DNA of 19,967 nucleotides, taken from Eubacterium sp. UBA3279. Its GTDB lineage: Bacteria > Bacillota > Clostridia > Lachnospirales > Lachnospiraceae. A model generated the notes under the pieces. The model worked only from the letters and a program-made list of their open reading frames with translations. It ran no database searches and was not told where the DNA came from. Where the stretch lies: positions 1-19,967 of the forward strand of contig DETV01000054.1 of NCBI GenBank assembly GCA_002361775.1. Direction: 5' to 3'. The position numbers and the translations under genes were made by a program. How positions within the stretch are numbered: position 1 is the stretch's first letter; each line of letters begins with the position of its first letter. Below are positions 8,626 to 15,208 of this stretch, piece after piece.

Positions 8626-9465
8626 TTATACAAGATCTTTTCTTCGCCCCGCTATAAAAATCAAGCCTATCAGAATAATATTAATTAAAACAAGCCCTAC
8701 CCCACCCTGGTACAAAGTTGGACTTATACTATCTACTTCCTGATGCATCCAATTTAGATTCGCCCATGCAGTTGGAAAAATCCAAAAAATCCATTCTGGG
8801 AAACTACTAATTCGTATCGTAAATAATATCATAATTGAAACAACTATAACTCCTGTTTTTCTTCCCAAATAAAGATTTAATAGAAAGAACAGCAATCCTA
8901 TAAATGAGATCACCAAAAACCCCAGAATAAACTGCACAATCATTGCCTCTAAAGGTGAATATCTACTAATGATATAATAAGGAACTGTAAGATTCATATC
9001 AAACTCCATCGCTGCGTTTGTTTGTGCTATTGTATTCCACAGACTTCCCCAAGTGTTTGCAAACTGCAAATCCGGCGCTAATATCAATATACTAATTATC
9101 AAAACACCCACAAGATAAACGAAAGACGCAAAAAGAACATAATATATTTGTCCTAAAAACCACGCGTGTCTTCCAACTCGAACCAAAACAATAGTTTGAT
9201 CCTCACTCCAGAAAGGTGCCTCAACAAATAATATTGCACATCCGACCAAAATAAAAAATCCCATATATGAATCCGAAAAAAGAAACGGAAATAAATATGG
9301 CGTTGCATTTACACCTGTAGCTTCTATCATTGTATGTATAGGAAGCACTCTGGAAAAAGTAAAAATCCCTAAACAGATCATAGTCATATAAACTTCCGGT
9401 TTTTTTATCCACTTGCGCAGTTGCATGAAACTGATGGATACAGGAACAAAAAACATCCTACTCAT
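8626..9465 (-). CDS. ABC-2 permease of module 2 (LanE/LanG-like, second)
   Basis: A 279-residue polytopic membrane protein with about six hydrophobic segments (near 25-43, 68-82, 103-130, 175-196, 200-215 and 250-270) and a C-terminal GRRKDLV tail. Size and segment number fit the small permeases of lantibiotic-immunity and bacitracin-type exporters. Its ATG at 9465 overlaps the end of the preceding permease by eight bases. It should form a heterodimeric channel with that protein, driven by the ATPase that follows. The substrate cannot be read from the sequence; removal of a membrane-active peptide is an inference from the ATPase type. Confidence 0.8.
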   Translation of the reverse strand: MSRMFFVPVSISFMQLRKWIKKPEVYMTMICLGIFTFSRVLPIHTMIEATGVNATPYLFPFLFSDSYMGFFILVGCAILFVEAPFWSEDQTIVLVRVGRHAWFLGQIYYVLFASFVYLVGVLIISILILAPDLQFANTWGSLWNTIAQTNAAMEFDMNLTVPYYIISRYSPLEAMIVQFILGFLVISFIGLLFFLLNLYLGRKTGVIVVSIMILFTIRISSFPEWIFWIFPTAWANLNWMHQEVDSISPTLYQGGVGLVLINIILIGLIFIAGRRKDLV

Positions 9466-10228
9466 TTTGATATCTCTCTTTCACTTTATACATAAACAAA
9501 ATTGCCGGTAATCCCATCCAAAACAAAATATTAAAAATCAATTTTCCAAAAAATACTTCCAGGGTATTAGATCCCCCTACTAAGAGCAAAAAAACATTAT
9601 CCCAGTCAAATATCCCCGGTAATTTTAATACATAAATTGCTAATGTTATATTTACAAAGAATATTATCATAGGCATACATAATACCGTAAATTTATGCGG
9701 AATCCATGCTGAGACTGCTATCGTAATACTACACACCAACGCAGATAATACTGCATTCAAAAAACATTGAAGTAATGCCACTAAAGTATAGTGTTCTATT
9801 GTCCAAGCTCCAAAAAACATTGCTTCTGACATCCATCGAAGTACATTTTCCTCTGGTGCTGGCATGATACACATTAACACTCCCAAATATCCCGTAATGC
9901 CCAACATACAAGCTCCAAAAGTCACTGTTGCAGCTGAACCAATTTGTCCCAAAACATAGCAACGTATTCCCTTTTTTTGAATAATTTTCCTATAGTACTT
10001 TTTCTCATATTCTTCACAAAATCCCATTCCGCCTGCAAAACAGGAAAATACCAACATAAGATGCATTGTTGTTGTAGTTCCCTGAATCAACATAAATTTG
10101 GAAAACCAATCGTCTGCTGGTAGTGGCTTTGTCATGCCCATACACCATGATAAAAAAACCAAAATAGCAGCGATTATAAACCTTCCCGAAAGCAAACTTT
10201 TACGGATTCCCATCCAATAGCACTCCAT
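9458..10228 (-). CDS. ABC-2 permease of module 2 (LanE/LanG-like, first)
   Basis: A 256-residue membrane protein with about six hydrophobic segments (near 15-30, 52-70, 92-122, 148-173, 180-203 and 228-247). The region FAGGMGFCEEYEKKYYRKIIQKKG between TM2 and TM3 has the pattern of a cytoplasmic coupling loop in ABC-2 permeases. ATG 10228 has AAAGGAT about nine bases upstream; an internal ATG at 10213 is an alternative. It begins 15 bases after the lipoprotein stop and overlaps the next permease, so all are in one operon. Confidence 0.8.
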   Translation of the reverse strand: MECYWMGIRKSLLSGRFIIAAILVFLSWCMGMTKPLPADDWFSKFMLIQGTTTTMHLMLVFSCFAGGMGFCEEYEKKYYRKIIQKKGIRCYVLGQIGSAATVTFGACMLGITGYLGVLMCIMPAPEENVLRWMSEAMFFGAWTIEHYTLVALLQCFLNAVLSALVCSITIAVSAWIPHKFTVLCMPMIIFFVNITLAIYVLKLPGIFDWDNVFLLLVGGSNTLEVFFGKLIFNILFWMGLPAILFMYKVKERYQNE

Positions 10229-10243
10229 ACAGCTTTTATCCTT

Positions 10244-11260
10244 TCATTCTACTATGATTTCCTCTCCTGTACACGCATCAACAAATATCTTCATTTCTGG
10301 ATTTTTCTTTGCTGTCTTAATAGAAAATGCATATATAGGACTTAATCGAACCTCTTTTTGATTGCGATGATTTTCTTTTTGATAATAGCACAAGTCACAA
10401 CTGGAAATATATATTTTTTCTTCCGAAATAATATCTGTATATTTTCTTTCTATTACATCCTGCGCCTTTGAAGGATCAACTAATTTAACTATTTCATCCG
10501 GGGTATATTGACAAACATAAGCTGCACTTATCATTTCCAATCCCTCTTTACTGACCAATGCACCCACATAAGTTTCAGCTCCCATATACGTATCTTCTTT
10601 TCGAAAAATATCCAGATCATCTTTCGTTGGCTGCAGAAAAAAACGATAAAATTCTCCTTGCGCAATCGTAGCACCTTTTGCACTTTCATCTCCCGCTTCC
10701 ATAAATCTTTGATTTGCTTTTTCCATTGCTTCTGTATCCATAGCATATGCTACATATTTTTCCGGAAAAGTATATCCCACTGCCGCTCCAAATGCTTGTA
10801 TTTTTTCAAAGGCTTCCTCCCGGGAAAAGCCCTTAAATTCCCGGGAGGTAGAGAATAAGTCACCAGTATAAAACTCGCTTGACGCCAGTTGCAAAAAATC
10901 TGCTGAATTTACATAATCTAATGTATAAAAAAAGAACTGGTCATTTGCTACAGATAACATTTTCTCATCTTGAAATCTCTTTTCCACATAGTTCTCCTCT
11001 TCATAACTATCAATAAGATCTTCCAATTTTAAAAACTGCTCTGCTGGCTCTATCCACTGAAAATAGTCAATACTCTCACCTGTATATGTAATTATTTCCT
11101 GTCCCAAAGGTAGCTGTGGCAAAGAATATCCATTTTCGTACACAATCTGCATAGTAGGCACCTCAGATATTTCTTCTCCGTGCCCCGCATCTGACGTTCC
11201 ACATCCTGCACATAATATTAATAATACTATTAAAATAGCTGATGACATTTTTCTCTTCAT
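10244..11260 (-). CDS. Lipoprotein of ABC module 2, family not recognised
   Basis: A 338-residue exported protein with a signal peptide and lipobox-like ILCAGC (Cys20; the -3 position is Cys rather than the usual Leu). The mature part starts with a Gly/Glu-rich linker. It contains no domain I can name. The C-terminal part (AFSIKTAKKNPEMKIFVDA then CTGEEIIVE) resembles the PepSY-like ending in which a YAxSIK-type strand and an acquired 'D..TGEII' strand close a domain, but this is only a pattern match. The ATG at 11260 has AGAGGA about seven bases before it. It lies between the intact lipoprotein and the permease pair, in the position held by the propeller-like lipoprotein in module 1, so an accessory role with the exporter is likely. 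Confidence 0.7.
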   Translation of the reverse strand: MKRKMSSAILIVLLILCAGCGTSDAGHGEEISEVPTMQIVYENGYSLPQLPLGQEIITYTGESIDYFQWIEPAEQFLKLEDLIDSYEEENYVEKRFQDEKMLSVANDQFFFYTLDYVNSADFLQLASSEFYTGDLFSTSREFKGFSREEAFEKIQAFGAAVGYTFPEKYVAYAMDTEAMEKANQRFMEAGDESAKGATIAQGEFYRFFLQPTKDDLDIFRKEDTYMGAETYVGALVSKEGLEMISAAYVCQYTPDEIVKLVDPSKAQDVIERKYTDIISEEKIYISSCDLCYYQKENHRNQKEVRLSPIYAFSIKTAKKNPEMKIFVDACTGEEIIVE

Positions 11261-11363
11261 TCTAGTTCCTCTTATCCAATTTCTAATTTTGCTTCATTTA
11301 TAGAAACTTCCCTTTTGGTAAATTTCAGATAACATTTTTTCTTGCTCGTAATTTTTCCCAACA
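11261..11363 (-). other. Spacer carrying a 20-bp scar of the module 1 lipoprotein start
   Basis: The segment 11321-11340 matches 6919-6938, the start of the propeller-like lipoprotein gene in module 1, at 19 of 20 positions (AAAAAATGTTATCTG core). It lies at the equivalent place, just after the shared lipoprotein gene. This suggests that the two modules once had the same gene order and that DNA was replaced here. Confidence 0.55.
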
Positions 11364-12113
11364 TCACTTTTCCATATCTGCCATATACTGATTAAATCCA
11401 TCGATAAACAAAACATTTTGCTTCTTATATTTCTCACTGTTCCGAAACAGTACGGCTTTCACCAGAGGATCCTGTTTTACCTCTTCCCAATCATTTTCTT
11501 CTATACTCCATATATATGTATTAGAGGTAAGTCCCCAGGAACGGTAAGCTTCTTCTGGATTTTCTGCATCTTTCAATGCGTCTTCCACCGTCTCTTCCGT
11601 GCCCCACAATTCAGTTCCATCGTCTCCCACTACTTTTTCCAAATTAGGTAATTCTTCTACATAAGTTCTTCCTTCCCATATATCTCCCCAATACGAAAAT
11701 CCCGGCAGGGAGCAATACATTTCACTCTTCTTTTCTCCAAAAGCTTTTGTCAACTTTTTCGCCGCCACATCCACTTCTTTCTCGGAAGGGAATTCTGCAT
11801 AGATTAAAACCAACTCCGCCTTTTCCCGCTCTTCTCCCATAAACTGAAGAAATACTCTTGAAGCATCCGTTCCCAGAAGTTCCACATCTTCCAATTCCAT
11901 GGAATATCCGACCACACGCTCCTCTTCATAATACGGCTCGATCTGCTCCTTCATCTGATTTTTTTCCATTTCCCATCCAAAATTCTCCTTCACCTCTGAA
12001 AAAGTAGTTCCAAAAGCCTCTCGCACAAGTTCTGGAGATTTAGACGCTTTAGAACCACCACAACCGCCTAAAAAAACTGTTAAAACTAAAATACCCGCCA
12101 AAATTTTCTTCAT
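11364..12113 (-). CDS. Lipoprotein, intact paralogue of the 6960-7778 gene
   Basis: A 249-residue lipoprotein. From ATG 12113 the signal peptide ends in LTVFLGGC with Cys18 the lipidation site. The mature part begins GGSKASK and then holds a globular domain rich in aromatic and acidic residues. The upstream GTG at 12122 is possible, but AGGTG six bases before ATG 12113 favours that start. The domain has no name I recognise. Repeated YxxF/W patterns and the two Cys-poor halves give no catalytic signature. Its close copy at 6960-7778 stands first in ABC module 1, and this copy stands first in module 2. A conserved place ahead of two different exporters suggests a shared accessory or sensing role (inference). 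Confidence 0.8.
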   Translation of the reverse strand: MKKILAGILVLTVFLGGCGGSKASKSPELVREAFGTTFSEVKENFGWEMEKNQMKEQIEPYYEEERVVGYSMELEDVELLGTDASRVFLQFMGEEREKAELVLIYAEFPSEKEVDVAAKKLTKAFGEKKSEMYCSLPGFSYWGDIWEGRTYVEELPNLEKVVGDDGTELWGTEETVEDALKDAENPEEAYRSWGLTSNTYIWSIEENDWEEVKQDPLVKAVLFRNSEKYKKQNVLFIDGFNQYMADMEK

Positions 12114-12154
12114 ATTATTCACCTACTTTACATTTTTATTTTGTATTTATTGTT

Positions 12155-12163
12155 ATTATATCA
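12155..12163 (-). promoter_or_regulatory. Extended -10 promoter of ABC module 2
   Basis: TGATATAAT on the minus strand (-10 hexamer at 12155-12160) with no recognisable -35 at 17 bases. The flanking sequence TTTGAAAATAATGATATAAT is almost the same as at the module 1 promoter. The start would be near 12148, about 35 bases before ATG 12113. Confidence 0.6.
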
Positions 12164-12192
12164 TTATTTTCAAACTATTTGTTTGTATTTGC

Positions 12193-12208
12193 TTTACATT
12201 ACTGTAAA
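12193..12208. promoter_or_regulatory. Palindrome TTTACA-N4-TGTAAA upstream of module 2
   Basis: A perfect 6-bp dyad with four bases between the arms, 33-48 bases upstream of the -10, so over the -35 region. The position suits a repressor operator or an activator half-site. The module 1 promoter does not keep it. Confidence 0.4.
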
Positions 12209-12238
12209 TATCTTCTTACGATTTACTTACTTTACATC

Positions 12239-12294
12239 AAAAACCCTCATCAAATACACAAATATGTTTTCTTTTGTATATCTGATGAGGGTTT
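12239..12294 (-). terminator. Intrinsic terminator of the agrDB operon
   Basis: The arms 12241-12259 and 12276-12294 pair over about 19 bp, two of them G-U only when read as minus-strand RNA, and the minus strand continues with TTTTT. It follows the stop at 12302 by a few bases. The asymmetry of the wobble pairs shows that it serves minus-strand transcripts. Confidence 0.85.
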
Positions 12295-12301
12295 AATATC
12301 C

Positions 12302-12970
12302 TTACTCACCTATCGTAAAGTAATCAATAATTGTTTTTCCTGATATATCATATACTGGAACCTTCCTTACATCAGTATCTATCTCCCAAGTATATAAATC
12401 CGTAGTATACGCATATCCATCTACTCCCGAATCTCCTTTTACCCATACCAAATCAATTCGTTCATCATACAAATTACTACCATATAACAGACCTTGTTCA
12501 TTTCTTTTTACCCCGGGTATTAAGCCATAACTTGCAATTCCATCTGGAGTCTTCAATGTACGTCTTAATGGCTGAGTTCCATCAATAAATTGAAAAGTTC
12601 CCTTACAATGCATCGCCCCGGAACCATTATATGTAGTGCTCACGTAAAAGCTACTTAATCTACTATCACTATTTTCCTTTAAACCACTTGACCGTAATAG
12701 CTGTCCCGAAGCACTGTATATTTGTGCCATAGCCGCCACATCACTTAACGGTATTGGTTTATCTCCATCAATTCTTGCCATACCAACTGCATATCCCTTT
12801 TCCAATCGTATAGACGCTCTATAAGTATAAGAAACAAGAGATGGATTCACTAAAGATGACGCTGGCATACTACCTATACTACTATATAATGTTTGAGCAA
12901 ATGCCTGTGCTGGCAAAAGCATATATAACATTATCGCACATACTGTAGCAATAATTCTTCTTTTCCTCAT
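12302..12970 (-). CDS. Secreted protein in the agr signal operon, family unnamed
   Basis: A 222-residue protein from ATG 12970. The frame extends to 13006, but only ATG 12970 has a ribosome binding site (GGAGG, five bases off). The signal peptide (RKRR, hydrophobic core, then AQAFAQ) has a cleavage site after AFA and no lipobox Cys, so it should be released or wall-associated. The middle is rich in Ser, Tyr and Thr with a beta-strand pattern. The C-terminus has VKGDSGVDGYAYTTDL and VPVYDISGKTIIDYFTIGE. A G-x-GY-x4-DL motif followed by PVYD..GKTxI..F.I ends several secreted Clostridial proteins as I recall them, but I cannot name the domain. It follows agrB by about 105 bases without an own promoter that I can see, so it is probably co-transcribed with the signal genes. 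Confidence 0.7.
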   Translation of the reverse strand: MRKRRIIATVCAIMLYMLLPAQAFAQTLYSSIGSMPASSLVNPSLVSYTYRASIRLEKGYAVGMARIDGDKPIPLSDVAAMAQIYSASGQLLRSSGLKENSDSRLSSFYVSTTYNGSGAMHCKGTFQFIDGTQPLRRTLKTPDGIASYGLIPGVKRNEQGLLYGSNLYDERIDLVWVKGDSGVDGYAYTTDLYTWEIDTDVRKVPVYDISGKTIIDYFTIGE

Positions 12971-13018
12971 ACTGACCTCCATTCTGTTGTTTTGCTCCAA
13001 CAACATTCATTTCAAAGC

Positions 13019-13048
13019 TCAACTTTCAGCATAATCATCTAACTCCAT
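13019..13048 (-). CDS. Nine-residue micro-ORF between agrB and the secreted protein
   Basis: ATG at 13048 is preceded by AGAGGGGTG at an ideal distance and is followed by eight codons and TGA (product MELDDYAES). The Shine-Dalgarno sequence is among the best in the window, which makes chance less likely. It could be a leader peptide that controls the downstream secreted protein, or a small signal. A 6-bp hairpin (12986-12991 with 12999-13004) lies between it and the next start. Confidence 0.35.
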   Translation of the reverse strand: MELDDYAES

Positions 13049-13076
13049 CGGAATCACCCCTCTTTTCTTCAAATCT

Positions 13077-13631
13077 TCATTTTTTATAAAACATTGATGA
13101 CAACAGCATTGTTTCCGCAAAAACTGGTAGAATTATCAACCATCTTATATCGGCTTTGCAAAAACTCATGATTATCACATTACACGCCAGCCATATAAAG
13201 CTTCCTTTTCTTTTTCTTCTTAAAATTTTTTCGTCTGTTATAGGATTTTTTTCCGAATTTCTTGGCGCATAGCGAAATATCATCCATGCAGAATGACAAA
13301 TCATCAGAAATTGTACAATCACTGCACCTTCAAAATTTATTTTACTCACAAGCGCCGCACCGAGACATACCAACGCCATTACAGAAAAGCACCCAATATG
13401 TGTTTTACAATGATATCCTCCCGTCCAATATCGCATTCCGCAAAAAGCTGTCATTGCCAAAAGAACCTCTGCAAACATTCCCAGAATAGCTCCTGCCGTC
13501 AATATTCCCACTACCTTAAGCGTTGTATTTAGAAAGAGTTCAATTCCGTAGATAACAATAGGATATTGACTCTCAGCAATTCCTTCATTGCGCAAACACC
13601 ACAGACCTAATTTTCTACTAATTGCGTTCAT
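13077..13631 (-). CDS. agrB: AgrB, membrane endopeptidase processing the AgrD signal precursor
   Basis: A 184-residue integral membrane cysteine protease that cuts the C-terminal tail from AgrD and helps cyclise the peptide. The AgrB signature RYWTGGYHCKTHIGCF is present. The catalytic His74 and Cys81 are spaced H-x6-C as in staphylococcal AgrB (His77, Cys84). Hydrophobic segments lie near 40-62, 82-97, 102-118 and 143-180. Length is typical. ATG 13631 lies inside the end of the agrD frame (14-base overlap), so translation is probably coupled. Upstream is agrD, downstream the micro-ORF and the secreted protein. Confidence 0.92.
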   Translation of the reverse strand: MNAISRKLGLWCLRNEGIAESQYPIVIYGIELFLNTTLKVVGILTAGAILGMFAEVLLAMTAFCGMRYWTGGYHCKTHIGCFSVMALVCLGAALVSKINFEGAVIVQFLMICHSAWMIFRYAPRNSEKNPITDEKILRRKRKGSFIWLACNVIIMSFCKADIRWLIILPVFAETMLLSSMFYKK

Positions 13632-13770
13632 CTTTCATTTTCTTCCGTAATTCTTCCGGTACATTAATTTCAAAAATTCCCAATACGAAACTTTTTCCCA
13701 CTACATGAATCGCTCTCTGAATTGCTTTTTCCCCAATTATTTTTGCTATTTTCCTTTTGACTTCTTTCAT
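13618..13770 (-). CDS. agrD: AgrD-like signal precursor without cysteine
   Basis: A 50-residue peptide directly upstream of agrB. The N-terminal half is a cationic amphipathic helix (KEVKRKIAKIIGEKAI), as in AgrD. The C-terminus carries the charged tail with VPEEL (37-41), matching the conserved P-x-EL of the AgrD tail. The central part reads GKSFVLGIFEIN. There is no Cys in the whole peptide, so the ring-forming residue would have to be Ser27. A five-residue lactone SFVLG is the simplest reading by spacing to the VPEEL tail, but the C-terminal cut cannot be fixed. Serine lactone signals are known in the Staphylococcus intermedius group and in Enterococcus Fsr. GAGGAGG lies 16 bases before the ATG, an unusually long gap with no better in-frame start. 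Confidence 0.75.
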   Translation of the reverse strand: MKEVKRKIAKIIGEKAIQRAIHVVGKSFVLGIFEINVPEELRKKMKDERN

Positions 13771-13775
13771 ATTTT

Positions 13776-13804
13776 TTGACTTTTTTCCTCCTCTTTGTTA
13801 TAAT
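13776..13804 (+). promoter_or_regulatory. Near-consensus promoter for agrCA
   Basis: TTGACT (13776-13781), 17 bases, then TATAAT (13799-13804) with an extended TG before it. The start would be near 13811, giving a leader of about 100 bases to the agrC ATG. It looks constitutive. It overlaps the agrD ribosome binding site and lies within the agrDB transcribed region. Confidence 0.75.
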
Positions 13805-13814
13805 GTCTACACGG

Positions 13815-13823
13815 ATTATATCA
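13815..13823 (-). promoter_or_regulatory. Extended -10 promoter of agrDB
   Basis: The minus strand reads TGATATAAT with the -10 hexamer at 13815-13820. At 17 bases upstream stands GTTCGC, which is not a usable -35. The start is expected near 13808. The LytTR-type repeats at 13846-13885 lie 33-62 bases upstream of the -10, where AgrA-type activators bind, so this promoter should need the response regulator. Confidence 0.7.
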
Positions 13824-13845
13824 TACCTTTAAGCGTTGCGAACAT

Positions 13846-13885
13846 TTTCGTCATGAACGTTACTTTTTTCGTCATGAACGTTACT
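13846..13885. promoter_or_regulatory. Two exact 19-bp LytTR-type direct repeats, 21 bp apart
   Basis: TTTCGTCATGAACGTTACT occurs at 13846-13864 and again at 13867-13885. On the minus strand each holds AACGTTCAT, which fits the published LytTR consensus [TA][AC][CA]GTTN[AG][TG] at all nine positions. The 21-bp period places both on one face of the helix. It is the expected binding site of the LytTR regulator encoded at 15209-15934. Confidence 0.85.
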
Positions 13886-13910
13886 CATTCATAAATCAAG
13901 GGGGGATTTT

Positions 13911-15197
13911 ATGGAGATTTGTATTTCTGCGCTGCTTTCAGCCTCTAGTTCGATAATAGGCTTCTTTGGACTTATCTTTTTTCAAACTAAGAAAAGAACG
14001 ATTCTTCTCTATTTTTTATACTATATATTGCTTTTCTTTTTTGTCGCCCCTTACATCGGACAGTGGGTTACTATTTTCCTGATTGCAGGTGCATGTTTGA
14101 TTATATGGTTTTCTTTTCACCATATTTTATATATTGCCTTGTCTCTGGTGGGATACTTTATTTGTGTTTTGCTTAACCATGCTATTTCCATCCCTGCTAA
14201 TTTTGCAGGAATTTCCATAGCAAACATACAGGCAGATTATTTCATCCTGTTTTCTTTGGGATTTTTACTGCTCGTCGCCTTGGTAAACTGTCTGATTGGC
14301 CGTTTTCTTATCACACCATGCATCACCCTGTTGGAAAACTGCCCTCCCCGCTTCCTTCGGGCGCTTCTTCTGGAGCTTTTACTGGGAGCGTGTCTTTCCA
14401 CCTTCAATATTATCTACGGTGAGATGGTGCATTACCCCATACAGGTATTGACTGTCAATGGTATTCTGGTTTCCGTACTGGTTCTTTCTTCTGCAGTGCT
14501 TTTTTACATCCTGTATCAGATTCTTTTGCAAAATCAGCAGCTTGCCCTGCAACAGCAGGAACAGGAAATCACCCGGGAATATATGACACAGATGGAAGAT
14601 CTCTATCAGGATATGTGCAGTTTCCGTCATGATTACAAGAACATTCTCAGCACCATGGAATATTATATGGAACATAAAGAGCTGGATAAGCTGGAAGAAT
14701 ATTTCCGCCAGGAGATTCTCCCCACTGCCTCTTCTCTCCCCGGACAGGATTTTATCCTGGGAAGGCTGACCCAGGTTCAGGTGGCTCCCATCAAGAGTCT
14801 TCTTTGCAGTAAGCTTTGTTCCTGCCAGAATAAACAAATACCTTTTACCTTGTCAATCCCGGAACCTGTAACACACTTTCCCATGGACGTCCTTTCTCTC
14901 AGTCAGATTCTGGGGATTTTGTTGGACAATGCCATGGAAGCTGCCCTGCAAACGGAAAAACCTTATCTGGAGATTATTCTGTTGCCTCAGGAAGAGCATA
15001 TTTACATAGAAATCAAAAACAGCACCCTTCCTCTGACTGTACCGATCTCAGATCTTTCTCGCCGTGGATTTTCCACGAAAAAAGGACACACCGGACTTGG
15101 TTTACATACGGTACAGAAACTTCTTGCTCCCCTTGACCATGTACAGTTCTCTCTTGAGGTGCAAGATTCTATTTTTTCTGCCAAACTGGTTTTATGA
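13911..15197 (+). CDS. agrC: AgrC-like histidine kinase, peptide receptor
   Basis: A 428-residue membrane kinase that should sense the extracellular AgrD-derived peptide and phosphorylate the regulator that follows. About seven hydrophobic segments fill residues 4-203, then a Gln-rich coiled linker (205-230). The H-box is FRHDYKN with His240, of the HPK10 class that is specific to peptide-sensing AgrC/ComD kinases. The N-box is LGILLDNAMEAA (Asn340) and the G-box is TGLGL (394-398). ATG 13911 follows AAGGGGGG. The stop overlaps the first possible start of the regulator (ATGA). The gene is divergent from agrDB, unlike the single staphylococcal operon. Confidence 0.92.
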   Translation: MEICISALLSASSSIIGFFGLIFFQTKKRTILLYFLYYILLFFFVAPYIGQWVTIFLIAGACLIIWFSFHHILYIALSLVGYFICVLLNHAISIPANFAGISIANIQADYFILFSLGFLLLVALVNCLIGRFLITPCITLLENCPPRFLRALLLELLLGACLSTFNIIYGEMVHYPIQVLTVNGILVSVLVLSSAVLFYILYQILLQNQQLALQQQEQEITREYMTQMEDLYQDMCSFRHDYKNILSTMEYYMEHKELDKLEEYFRQEILPTASSLPGQDFILGRLTQVQVAPIKSLLCSKLCSCQNKQIPFTLSIPEPVTHFPMDVLSLSQILGILLDNAMEAALQTEKPYLEIILLPQEEHIYIEIKNSTLPLTVPISDLSRRGFSTKKGHTGLGLHTVQKLLAPLDHVQFSLEVQDSIFSAKLVL

Positions 15198-15208
15198 AAG
15201 GATTTCTT

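Noticed and set aside
12973..13010. Alternative small frame starting MNVVGAKQQ between agrB and the secreted gene
   Set aside because: No ribosome binding site, and it runs into the signal-peptide region of the secreted protein in another frame. It has no AgrD tail motif.
13801..13910. Riboswitch or structured leader in the 100-base agrC leader
   Set aside because: The visible structure is the LytTR direct repeats. No aptamer-like conserved stems were recognised.
14379..14837. Open frame of 152 codons on the minus strand
   Set aside because: Antisense to the kinase H-box region of agrC, where the sense frame is well supported.
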